Part shown: positions 1 through 7,700 of the stretch, piece by piece
Layout: every line of letters starts with the position of its first letter
How positions within the stretch are numbered: the first letter of the stretch is position 1
Source: an uncultured Collinsella sp.
Lineage (GTDB): Bacteria; Actinomycetota; Coriobacteriia; Coriobacteriales; Coriobacteriaceae
DNA: 15,710 bases
Direction of reading: 5' to 3'
Assembly (NCBI GenBank): GCA_900761995.1
Contig: CAAFEY010000150.1
Coordinates: 1 to 15,710 of the forward strand
Made by a program: the position numbers and the translations under genes
The notes under the pieces: generated by a model
What the model saw: the letters and a program-made list of their open reading frames with translations, nothing else
Database searches by the model: none
What the model was told of the DNA's origin: nothing

Positions 1-1
1 G

Positions 2-607
2 AGCAACGCCGAGCTGCATAAGGACGAACTGGGAAGCTCTGCCACTACGCGCGCGGGCATGCAGGCGCTCATCAAGCTCGTGGACTGGATGCGCACACCG
101 GTGGAGGAGATGCTCGAAAAGTCCCGCCGCTTTGAGGCGCCCGAGCGCATCGGCACCATGGCCGACAAGGCCCGTACGGTGCTTTCGGTGTGCAACAACA
201 TGGGCGAGGGCTGGCTGCTCACGGCCGAGATGCTCGATCTGATCGACCACGGCGCGCCTAACATCATCTGCACGCAGCCCTTCGCGTGCCTGCCCAATCA
301 CGTGGTGGGCAAGGCCGTGATCAAGGAGCTGCGCCGCCAGCATCCCGAGAGCAACATCGTCGCGGTGGACTACGACCCCGGTGCATCCGAGGTCAACCAG
401 CTCAACCGAATTAAGCTCATGATTAGCGTGGCCAAGGAGAACATGCGCGCCGGCAAGGGCTTTAAGCTCGAGAAGGTGGCGCCGCTCGCGATGGATGAGG
501 TCACCGGCCAGATGCGTGCCCATGACGGCTGCGTGGGCTGCGGACCGGCCAGCGAGGAGGCCGTTGCATCGGTCGCCGAGCGTCTGGGGCGTGGCGTTAA
601 GAAGTAA
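2..607 (+). CDS. 2-hydroxyacyl-CoA dehydratase activase-type protein (C-terminal part, truncated by the window edge)
   Basis: The reading frame is open from base 2 and ends at TAA 605-607, so about 201 C-terminal residues are present and the start lies outside the window. The visible part matches the C-terminal region of the large fused activase proteins (BadF/BadG/BcrA/BcrD ATPase plus DUF2229-like half). It has the stretch FACLPNHVVGKAVIKELRR, then VAVDYDPGASEVNQLNRIKL, and a cysteine-rich tail CVGCGP. Members of this family use ATP hydrolysis to inject an electron into the [4Fe-4S] cluster of 2-hydroxyacyl-CoA dehydratases in fermentative anaerobes, but many of the large fused forms have no proven substrate. 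The ATPase half is not visible here, so the role is inferred from the C-terminal half alone. A strong terminator follows 28 bases after the stop, so the gene is the last of its transcript. Confidence 0.82.
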   Translation, partial: SNAELHKDELGSSATTRAGMQALIKLVDWMRTPVEEMLEKSRRFEAPERIGTMADKARTVLSVCNNMGEGWLLTAEMLDLIDHGAPNIICTQPFACLPNHVVGKAVIKELRRQHPESNIVAVDYDPGASEVNQLNRIKLMISVAKENMRAGKGFKLEKVAPLAMDEVTGQMRAHDGCVGCGPASEEAVASVAERLGRGVKK

Positions 608-635
608 CTGGCCTGCTTTGGGCTGGATATGAGAC

Positions 636-672
636 AAACGGGTGGTAGCCGTACCGGCTACCACCCGTTTTT
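636..672 (+). terminator. Rho-independent terminator of the activase gene
   Basis: A perfect 15-bp stem (636-650 with 656-670) with the 5-base loop GTACC is followed by T residues (668-672). It sits 28 bases after the activase stop codon, where an intrinsic terminator is expected. Confidence 0.9.
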
Positions 673-726
673 GTTGGACATATGTGGTGTAAATTGCCTC
701 GCTTTCCTCTCCTGCGAGCTTGGATT

Positions 727-853
727 TCGGAAGTGCGGGGAAAAACTCGGAACCTCCGAGCACACCGCCCTTTTCGACTCTTGTGACCTGCGGTTTTGTT
801 GCCTAAAAAGCCGGTCTGGTCGGCGGCATTTCGATTTTTCCCCGCACTTCCGA
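727..853. repeat. Perfect 19-bp inverted repeat with 89-base centre (MITE-like or structured RNA)
   Basis: TCGGAAGTGCGGGGAAAAA at 727-745 is exactly reverse-complementary to 835-853. Inside, CTCGGA (746-751) pairs with TCCGAG (755-760) across a 3-base loop. Read on the minus strand this small hairpin runs straight into a T5 tract, like an intrinsic terminator. No open frame of note lies in the centre. The overall form, with terminal inverted repeats around about 90 non-coding bases between two genes, fits a small non-autonomous element or a structured non-coding RNA. No target-site duplication is obvious at its ends. Confidence 0.6.
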
Positions 854-1023
854 CAACTGCTGCCCGGTGGCACCAATAACGGGCTACAGAAAGCTAAGAT
901 AATGAACATGTGTAGCCGTTCGCGGCAAAAAACCATCCGTTTATAGAACCCACCCCCAGCGCGCGTCATCCTTACGGTTGAATAAATACACATCTATGGA
1001 ATTACGTAAGAGAGGACCGTTCC

Positions 1024-1983
1024 ATGAGCTACAAGACCGTTTGCGTTGCCGGCGGCGGCGTGTTGGGAAGCCAGATTGCCTTTCAGGCTGCCTACTGCGG
1101 CTTTGATGTGACGATCTGGCTGCGCAGCGAGGGCAGTATCGGCCGCACCCAGCCCAAGATCGATCATGTGCGCGAGGAGTACATCGCTGCCATCGAGGGC
1201 ATGGCGGACGGTACGGGCGAGTGGTGCGCCGGTATCGCCGATAGCGGCCAGCCCTTCGACAAGGAGGCGGCACTCTCCGCCGTCGAACGTGCCTATTCCA
1301 CGCTCAAGCTGGAGCTTGATCTTACCAAGGCCGTGGCCGATGCCGACCTGGTCATCGAGTCTATGGCCGAAGACACCCAGGCAAAGATCGGCTTCTACAA
1401 GAAGCTCGCTCCGGTCCTTCCGCAAAAGACCGTTGTCGTGACGAACTCCTCTACGCTGCTGCCGAGCACCTTTGCCAAGTACACCGGCCGCCCCGAGAAG
1501 TACCTGTCGCTGCACTTTGCCAACTCCATCTGGAAGAACAACATGACCGAGGTCATGGCTCAGAGCCAAACCGACAAGCGCTATTTCGATGAGCTCGTCG
1601 ACTTTGCTAACGATATCCGTATGCTTGCCCTGCCCGTCAACAAGGAAAAGAACGGCTATCTGCTCAACTCCATGTTGGTGCCGTGGTTGCTTTCGGGCCT
1701 TGACCTGTACGTCTCGGGCGTGAGTGACCCCAAGAGCATCGACCTCGCGTGGACGCGCGGCACCGGCGCTCCCAAGGGCCCGTTCCGCGTATTCGACACC
1801 GTGGGCATCCAGACGGCGTACAACATCGTTATGCAATATCAGAAGGTCCCGGGCCTGGTGAGCCCGCTGCTCAAGAAGATGATGATGCCCTACAACTTTA
1901 AGGCCATGGCGTCCGTCCTCAAGAAAATGCTCGACGAAGGTAAGCTGGGCGAAAGCTCGGGCGAGGGCTTCTTCAAGTACTAA
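1024..1983 (+). CDS. 3-hydroxyacyl-CoA dehydrogenase, NAD-binding (3-hydroxybutyryl-CoA dehydrogenase-like)
   Basis: This 319-residue protein is expected to oxidise or reduce 3-hydroxyacyl-CoA with NAD(H) in the cytoplasm, as in butyrate-type fermentation or fatty acid turnover. The N-terminus carries a Rossmann nucleotide loop (GGGVLGSQIA, residues 10-19) and a D29 at the end of the second strand. The His-Glu catalytic dyad of the family appears to be present as H164 (LSLHFAN) and E176 (MTEVM), spaced 12 residues as usual. The preceding NSSTLLPS matches the conserved Asn-Ser strand. The C-terminal half (about 190-319) would be the helical dimerisation domain. It is slightly longer than the usual 280-290 residues because of an insertion around residues 60-95. 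The start has an AGAGGA ribosome binding site just upstream. The natural substrate chain length cannot be read from the sequence. Confidence 0.85.
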   Translation: MSYKTVCVAGGGVLGSQIAFQAAYCGFDVTIWLRSEGSIGRTQPKIDHVREEYIAAIEGMADGTGEWCAGIADSGQPFDKEAALSAVERAYSTLKLELDLTKAVADADLVIESMAEDTQAKIGFYKKLAPVLPQKTVVVTNSSTLLPSTFAKYTGRPEKYLSLHFANSIWKNNMTEVMAQSQTDKRYFDELVDFANDIRMLALPVNKEKNGYLLNSMLVPWLLSGLDLYVSGVSDPKSIDLAWTRGTGAPKGPFRVFDTVGIQTAYNIVMQYQKVPGLVSPLLKKMMMPYNFKAMASVLKKMLDEGKLGESSGEGFFKY

Positions 1984-1984
1984 A

Positions 1985-2023
1985 AAAATGACCTCTCGGG
2001 GACGGAGGAAAACGGATCATTTT
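1985..2023 (+). repeat. Gene-end hairpin with GGGGACGG loop (terminator-like repeat)
   Basis: AAAATGA (1985-1991) pairs with TCATTTT (2017-2023), and inside it CCTC (1992-1995) pairs with GAGG (2005-2008) around TCGGGGACG. It starts directly after the dehydrogenase stop codon and ends in T residues, so it may terminate transcription. The GGGGAC loop resembles the hairpins at 13168, 13246 and 15489. Confidence 0.55.
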
Positions 2024-2039
2024 CGGCCGCCAACAGTGA

Positions 2040-2543
2040 GAAGATGGACCCAGAAATAGAAAGGAGTGGCAATGGGCCGGCTCGGGCTTTGAGGACAAGC
2101 TGCTGCAGGACCAGGGCGATTTTTCGCTCAACGCAGGCCAGCACAGTGTGACCTATCTGCCAAACGACGAGACGACCGCGACCGGTCGCTACCAGGTGCT
2201 GCTGTACGACAACAACTTTGGTGCGGCCGAGAGCTATCCCAAGTTCGACTGGGGCCAGCTGGGCGCCGCGGTGGTGACCGACTACAACAAGGGAACGCAT
2301 TCGTTTGGGCGCATCTTTACGGTGGACGAGACCGCGCACACCTACGAGCTCGAAGACCAGATCGCCGTGCCGTTTTCGGGCTATGTGAGCAGTGCGCAGC
2401 GCGTCGGTGATTCGAATAGCATGCTCGTGGCTTCGGGCCAGGCCAAGACCTTTACTGAGTACGATCGCTATGGACTGCCCATCGCTACCTACGAGATGGA
2501 AGCCGAGAAGTACATCTACCGCGTGTACAAGTACGAGCTGTAG
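2040..2543 (+). pseudogene. Aryl-sulfate sulfotransferase remnant (C-terminal part only)
   Basis: The frame is open from 2040 (after a TGA at 2037-2039) to TAG 2541-2543, about 167 codons. The translation resembles the C-terminal part of PF05935 aryl-sulfate sulfotransferases: GQHSV, VLLYDNNFGAAES, HSFGRIFTVDE and TYELEDQIAVPFSGYVSSA. Full-length members are roughly 500-600 residues and transfer sulfate between phenolic compounds. Here the N-terminal two thirds are missing. Family-like sequence already begins around EWQWAGSGFED (2064 on), well before the first possible start, GTG 2148, which has no ribosome binding site. An AAAGGAG followed by ATG 2072 is in another frame and stops after six codons. 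I read this as a decayed, 5'-truncated gene rather than a functional short protein. Confidence 0.7.
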
Positions 2544-2647
2544 GGCCGCGCTTAGGTTTGACCAATGGAGTATGAAAACACGCCGTTCGCCGATGCCCCC
2601 TCCGCGAGCGGCAGCCATATGGTTTGATGTTAGAAACATATAGTTGC

Positions 2648-2663
2648 CGCCAGCCTGCTGGCG
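2648..2663. repeat. Small GC-rich hairpin upstream of the 149-residue gene
   Basis: CGCCAGC (2648-2654) and GCTGGCG (2657-2663) are perfectly complementary with two bases between them. The hairpin lies 17 bases before the GGAGG at 2681. It could end leftover transcription from the upstream relic or affect translation of the downstream gene. There is no T tract, so I do not call it a terminator. Confidence 0.35.
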
Positions 2664-2693
2664 ACGTTCCCCCTGATATCGGAGGTTCCAGGT

Positions 2694-2732
2694 ATGTTTC
2701 ACGCTCCGTTAAGCAACTATCGGCTGGGCTAA
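2694..2732 (+). CDS. 12-codon leader-like ORF just before the 149-residue gene
   Basis: ATG 2694 follows a good ribosome binding site (GGAGG 2681-2685) and reads MFHAPLSNYRLG before TAA 2730-2732. The next gene's ATG is at 2734, one base after this stop, and has no good ribosome binding site of its own. The short ORF may therefore couple translation into the downstream gene. Alternatively it marks the true start of that gene, disrupted by a one-base indel. I see no sequence that favours a functional peptide. Confidence 0.35.
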   Translation: MFHAPLSNYRLG

Positions 2733-2733
2733 C

Positions 2734-3183
2734 ATGGGTCGCCGTGCTATTTCGATAACCCTTGCAGTGGTCTGCCTGGCTGTGCTCTTGGGCGCTACAG
2801 GGCTGTTTGCTATAAGCCGAGAAACGTCCTATATACAGGAATGCGCTTCCGAAGGGTTTGCCATTGATGGTTTCTATCGGGATGACATAACGAGTCGGGA
2901 AAGCCTGGCTTTTCATGAGGAGGACAACTGTCGATGGCAGCTGGTCGACAAAGACGGAATCTGCACAGACGGGCAGTTTAAGCGTACGGATGATCCCAAT
3001 ATCCTGGTATTAAAGAAGGAAAACGGCGAAGAATTCGGCACGGTTCACGTTGCGTATATATCGCGCCGACGCAATCAGGGGCAGATTTACCTAATTAGAA
3101 ATACTAAGGTGACCCGATTTTATCTTGTGAGTACCGATCCGGCGTTTACGGTGGAGTCTGGCGATGTCGATGCGGACGTCTGA
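2734..3183 (+). CDS. Hypothetical protein with N-terminal membrane anchor or signal peptide
   Basis: I do not recognise this 149-residue protein. It begins MGRRAIS and then has one hydrophobic segment (about residues 6-26, ITLAVVCLAVLLGATGLFA), which fits an uncleaved membrane anchor or a signal peptide; there is no lipobox cysteine. The remaining 120 residues would be outside the membrane. They contain two cysteines in DNCRW and GICTDG that could pair, and alternating polar/hydrophobic strands (NILVLKKENG, GQIYLIRN, TRFYLVSTD), suggesting a small beta-rich domain. Base composition is more AT-rich than in the neighbours, which may point to a different origin. Its ATG lacks a clear ribosome binding site; a better one serves a 12-codon ORF ending one base upstream. 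It converges with the DUF389 gene, whose stop is 125 bases away. Confidence 0.6.
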   Translation: MGRRAISITLAVVCLAVLLGATGLFAISRETSYIQECASEGFAIDGFYRDDITSRESLAFHEEDNCRWQLVDKDGICTDGQFKRTDDPNILVLKKENGEEFGTVHVAYISRRRNQGQIYLIRNTKVTRFYLVSTDPAFTVESGDVDADV

Positions 3184-3211
3184 TTCACGGCAATAAAACG
3201 GCGAGCGGGGC

Positions 3212-3233
3212 GCGGGTGTGAACTGCACCCCGC
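3212..3233. terminator. Possible GC hairpin between convergent genes
   Basis: GCGGGTG (3212-3218) can pair with CACCCCGC (3226-3233) with one bulged C and a 7-base loop. It lies between the convergent 149-residue gene and the DUF389 gene. A T tract is lacking on both strands, so a terminator role is uncertain. Confidence 0.3.
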
Positions 3234-3308
3234 AATTTGCTCGTGTCCGTATCGCGTCTGCGCCTCGTCGTAACTTGCGTCCGTGCGAGCATTCATCCCG
3301 CGCCGGCA

Positions 3309-4448
3309 TCACTCCACATCAAATTCCACGCGATCGAGCTCGGGTACATTGAGGTCGATGAGCTTGCGGGCGACGTGGCGGTCGTGCGCCCCGAGCGCCT
3401 CGCTCGTTGTCACATGGGCGACAACCTCGCGCTCGACGATGCCCTCTTCCTCGCCCTCGGCAGCCGAGGTCTCGACGGCGACGGTGTAATCCTTAAAGCC
3501 CGGCAGCACCGCGGCAAGCTCGCGCGTGGTTTCGGTGACACCGTAGCCGTCCTGCACGCCGGCCTGCGCCGAGCCAATGGAACCCGCCGTCATAACAATG
3601 CAGGGGATGGCAAAAATCACCGTGCCCACAATGATGCGGCGGCGCACCTTGCGCGACAGCTCGTCGACCTCGGCATTTTCTTCGGCGGTCACAATGCCGT
3701 CGCCGTTGAGGTCACGCTTGAGCGGCACGCGCAAAAGAAGCAGTACGGCCTCGGCGGCCAGTGCGATAAAGATCACGTTGATGCCAAACTCGTAAAGCGC
3801 CGAGAGAAACAGCGGCCCGCTTGCGATGGCGATGCCATAGCCCGCCGCGCACAGGGGCGGCATGAGCGCGGTCGCCACGGCCACGCCGGCGATGAGCGTG
3901 GCGGGTTCCTGGTCGCGCGAATTGCCCAGGCCACCCGCAAAGCCGCCCGCGAGCGCGACGGCAAGATCCCACACGGTGGGCGTCGAGTTGTCGATAATGG
4001 CGGCCGTGGTGGTGCCGAGGGGCGAGAGCTTGAAGTACAACGTGGATGTGACTAGGCAAAAGGCCATTTGCAGCGCAAGGCTGGCGACAGCTTCGACGGT
4101 AATCTCGCGGTCGAGCGTGGCGATGCCGTATGCCATGGCAAGGACCGAGCCCATGAGCGGGCAGATGAGCATGGCGCCTACAATGGCGATATCCGAGTCG
4201 ATATCGAGGCCGATGCTCGCGATCAACATGGCAATAATCAGGATGCATAAGTGCGAGCCAGTCAGGCGCGCCCCGTTTACAAAACGCTTGCGAATCACGT
4301 GATAGGGCGCGCGTCCCTCGCGAATGTTGAACGCGCGCTTGAGGAAGCGGGTGACGTTTTCCATGGCTTCGCTATGAGCAGGGCGGATGCCGTGGCGCCG
4401 GTGATGGCGTTCGCGTAGTCGCTTAATCTGTTGTTTGTCGAGTTCCAT
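3309..4448 (-). CDS. DUF389 family membrane protein with an EF-hand-like loop
   Basis: This is a 379-residue polytopic membrane protein of the DUF389 (uncharacterised hydrophobic domain) family, whose function is unknown. I start it at ATG 4448 because GAGGTGG lies just upstream and MELDKQQIKRLRE begins a plausible charged cytoplasmic helix; the open frame continues 77 codons further upstream with no family-like sequence. Family marks are GAMLICPLMGSVLAMAYGIA and ATALMPPLCAAGYGIA. I count six or seven hydrophobic segments between about residues 75 and 290. After the TM segment ending in LLLLRVPL comes DLNGDGIVTAEE (residues 246-257). This fits the 12-residue EF-hand calcium loop with D1, N3, D5, T9 and E12, and lies in the loop before the last TM segment. 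The soluble C-terminal tail of about 90 residues is acidic. It is transcribed divergently from the large surface protein gene. Confidence 0.82.
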   Translation of the reverse strand: MELDKQQIKRLRERHHRRHGIRPAHSEAMENVTRFLKRAFNIREGRAPYHVIRKRFVNGARLTGSHLCILIIAMLIASIGLDIDSDIAIVGAMLICPLMGSVLAMAYGIATLDREITVEAVASLALQMAFCLVTSTLYFKLSPLGTTTAAIIDNSTPTVWDLAVALAGGFAGGLGNSRDQEPATLIAGVAVATALMPPLCAAGYGIAIASGPLFLSALYEFGINVIFIALAAEAVLLLLRVPLKRDLNGDGIVTAEENAEVDELSRKVRRRIIVGTVIFAIPCIVMTAGSIGSAQAGVQDGYGVTETTRELAAVLPGFKDYTVAVETSAAEGEEEGIVEREVVAHVTTSEALGAHDRHVARKLIDLNVPELDRVEFDVE

Positions 4449-4756
4449 GTCCACCTCGTTCCAGCGCGGTCCGCGCAACGCGCCCGTTGTCCTAACTCTA
4501 CACCGTGGCAGGCGAGGTGTCTGTTGGATGCGGAATCCGATAGGGCGGATGACGCGGGAGCAAATGCAAATCACAGGCTCAATTCGATCCCGCAAGAAAT
4601 ATGATGCGCCAGCTCCTACATATGTGACGAAATTGTGAAGCACGAGAGCGTGAATTTCAAAAAATCCGCTGGTGACCAATGTTGCGCAACAGAATTCAAA
4701 AATCAGCTCCTACATTTTGAAGCGTATGGATACATCCGTATCAAAGGGAGAAAGCC
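4449..4756. promoter_or_regulatory. Divergent upstream region of the DUF389 and surface-protein genes
   Basis: This 308-base stretch has no credible gene and becomes AT-richer towards its right end. It contains a 12-bp direct repeat CAGCTCCTACAT (4610-4621 and 4704-4715), each followed by a similar TGTGAAGC/TTTGAAGC element. It also has a perfect 12-bp palindrome TGTTGCGCAACA (4680-4691) and a small inverted repeat GATAC-ATCC-GTATC (4729-4742) close to the surface-protein start. These are candidate regulator sites for the surface protein. I cannot assign firm -35 and -10 boxes on either strand. Confidence 0.5.
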
Positions 4757-7700
4757 ATGGCAAACTACAGTCCACAACACTTTGAGCCTCGGGCCAAGGC
4801 CGTCAACGTCAAGGGCGTTGCCAACCGCGCCGTCGCAACCGTTTTGACGGCGGGCCTCATCGCTCAGCCGCTCATGTCGCCGCTGGCGGCAATCGCCGCA
4901 CCGTCAACCGATAACGGCGATTCTGTTCAGGGGGGGGGTAGTTCTGTAGAGAACACCGTTGCCGCCGGTAACCAAGCGGTCGTAAAGACGGCTGCCCAGC
5001 TGGCCGAGGAGTCGGCGAAGCAGCTCAAGGACGCTCAGGCCGCCTACGATGCCGCCCAGAAGAAGGCCGACGCGGCGGGCCAGTCTCAAAAGCAGGCACA
5101 GCAGCAAAAGAATCAGGCCTCGCAGGCCGTGACCGATAACGCCGCCGAGCAGAACGAGGCCGAGGTAGCCGCGCTTCAGGAGAAGATCGACGAGCTTAAG
5201 GCAGCCGTCGAAAAGACCGAGCAGCAGCAGAAGAAGCTGGGCGACCTGAACGATCAGCTCGAACAGGCCAACAAGAGTGTCGAGGATAAGACCCAGGCGC
5301 TCAAGGACGCCAAGGCAAAGCAGGATGAGGCCAAGAAGGCCCTCGATGATGCCCAGGCCAAGCTCGAGGCCATGGGTATGGACGAGTACGAGGCCGCCAA
5401 GAAGGCCGTCGAGGACGCGCGGGCAAAGCTCGATGACGCCAATAAGGCCGTTACTACTGCACAGGACAATCTGGACCAGGCCAAGGCTGCCGAGGCCAGC
5501 GCCCAGCAGGAAAAGCAGAATACCGAGGCAGCTTTGACGACTGCTCAGGCCAAGAAGCAGGAGACTGCCGCTGCTCTCGCAGCCGCAACCACCGCGCGCG
5601 ATAACGCCCAGCAGAAGTTCAACCAGGCTCAGGCCGCGCTCGATGCTGCCGTCTCGGGTACGGGTGTTGACCTGAGTGCGCTTGAGGCCGCCAAGAAAGC
5701 TGCTGCTGGTGAGCTCAAGACCGCGCAGGCGGAGCTCAATGCCGCGACGGATGCCGACGCCACCGCACAGACAAATTTGCAGGCCGCCCAGGCTGCCGTC
5801 GCTGCCGCGCAGGAGAAGGTCAACGCCGCCAACGCTGCTGTAGCATCTGCCCAGTCTGCATACGATGCGGCAAACAAGGAGTACAAGGACGCGGCCAGTA
5901 AGCGTGACGCCGCGAAGACGGCATACGAGCAGGCCCAGCAGACCGAGGCCGACAAGAAGACCGCGTACGATAAGCTTGTCGAAGTTCGCAAGCAGAAGCG
6001 CAGCGAGTGGGAGGCAGCCTGCGCCGCTTCGAACGCCGCGGAAAAGGCTTATGACGCTGCTAATGCCCAGGTTGAGGCTCTTGAGCAGCAGATTGCAGAC
6101 CTAAAGTCCAACATGACCGTTGACCAGGAAGTCATCAGTCAGGGTATGTTCGGCTTCATGAACTACATCATCGGCGGCAGCCAGTTCACAGCCACGCAGA
6201 AAAAGAACGCAAGCACTGCCGCGTCGATGCTCATGGGGACGACAGAGAAACAGGACTGGTATGATAATTACGTCGATCAGGACATGTCTCGCGACACCAA
6301 TCCGCTCTCCTTGGAGCAGATGCGTAACGCCCTGACCTACCTCGATACCCAGAACAACCTCCGCAAGGCGAACGGCCAGTCTGAGCTTAGCGTCAGCCTC
6401 CGCATGACTGCGGCAGCCGCCCTCAATACATCATATTCATCGAACATCTGGGGACACTCGAACTGCTATTTCGATCAAGGTGAGAATCTTGCAGGCGGCG
6501 GCGGGGCATACACCGGAGGCGAGACCGAGGATACGCTTGGCTGGCCATATACCGGTCTCTACACCCAGGAGAAAAAGGCGTTCGATAAGTACGTCGAGCA
6601 GTATGGTGACGCACTTGGAAGCCATCGATATGATTCCTACTATATCTACCAGCACTACAACAGCATCTACCATGAGTGCGGGCACTATCTAAACATCATC
6701 GATGCCGGCGCGAAGGCTATCGGCATCGCGACCGGTAGCGGTAAGAATACCGATTCCGAGGTAACCGTTTTCGACTATAGCGGGAGCACGGGGCAGAAGG
6801 ATTTCACTGTCTCCGAGTTCAAGAAGCTCGTGAACGACTACATCGACTCTGCCTACAACGCAGGCGGCACGCAGGCGCAGAAGGCGCAGCTCAAGGAGCT
6901 TCAGGGCAAGCTCGCCGAGGCGCAGAAGAACTTTGGAACTACTAGGGAAGCTTACTTCGCAGCTGTAAACGGGCAGGGTGCCGCCCAGGACGCTTTCACC
7001 GCAGCCGATGTGAACATGAACACCGCAAAGGGCGAGTACGAGAAGGCTAAGTCCGGCACCGCCACCGCGAAGACGGCATACGACGCCGCCGAAGCCAAAC
7101 TCAAGGGTATCGACGTCAAGACGCCCAAGACCAAGCTCGACGCCGCCAAGAGCGAGGCCGCTACTGCCCAGGCAGCTCTCGATAAGGCAAACGCCACGCT
7201 TGCTGACAGCAAGACGAAGGCAGCCGAGGCCGCTGCTCACAAGGCGAAGGCTCGCAGCGCCCGCGACGCCGCCAAGGTAAAGTCCGATCAGGCCAACGAG
7301 GCGTATGACAACGCTACCGCTTCGGTCAAGGACCTTGCCGCCAAGTGCGATGCCGCCAATACGGATCTTGCGAACAAGCAGGGCACGCTTAACGATGCCA
7401 AGAAGGCCGACGACACTGCCCAGGCTGGCGTTGACAAGGCTCAGGCCGCAGATGTGCACGCCGCGACCGCTCTTTCGGGCGCCAAGCAGGCAGTTGCCGC
7501 CAAGACGCAGACCCTGTCCGACGCACAGGCGAAGGCCAAGGCCGCCGAGGACGAGCTTGCCACCGCAAACAAGGCCTTCGAGCGCTTCGCCGGTGCCCAG
7601 AAGGCGGTCGACGACGCCAAGGCCGCCTATGACGCTGCCGTCGCCGGTGTCGCCGATGCCCAGAAGCAGCTCGAGGCCGCCAACGAAGCCGTCGTCGATG

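Larger units (their letters stand above)
608..1023. other. Gene-less stretch with terminator and a long inverted repeat
   Basis: I find no credible gene here; the short open frames on both strands show no family resemblance and lack good ribosome binding sites. The stretch holds the terminator at 636-672, the 19-bp inverted repeat at 727-853, and a weak 7-bp hairpin (GGCTACA 882-888 with TGTAGCC 911-917). The last 60 bases should contain the promoter of the dehydrogenase gene, but I cannot point to convincing -35 and -10 boxes. Confidence 0.6.

Noticed and set aside
629..993. Open frames of 105 and 111 codons on both strands downstream of the activase gene
   Set aside because: They run through the terminator and the inverted repeat, have Cys/Arg/Ser-rich composition atypical of proteins, and lack ribosome binding sites.
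2072..2092. ATG 2072 with AAAGGAG as the start of a real gene
   Set aside because: It reads only MGRLGL before TGA and is out of frame with the sulfotransferase sequence, so it is best seen as chance within the relic.
3237..4055. 272-codon plus-strand open frame opposite the DUF389 gene
   Set aside because: The opposite strand encodes a clear family member with membrane segments; this frame is Arg/His/Gly-rich shadow sequence.
4449..4679. 77-codon N-terminal extension of the DUF389 protein
   Set aside because: The extension has no family-like sequence, and ATG 4448 has a good ribosome binding site. The extra part also overlaps the regulatory region of the surface-protein gene.
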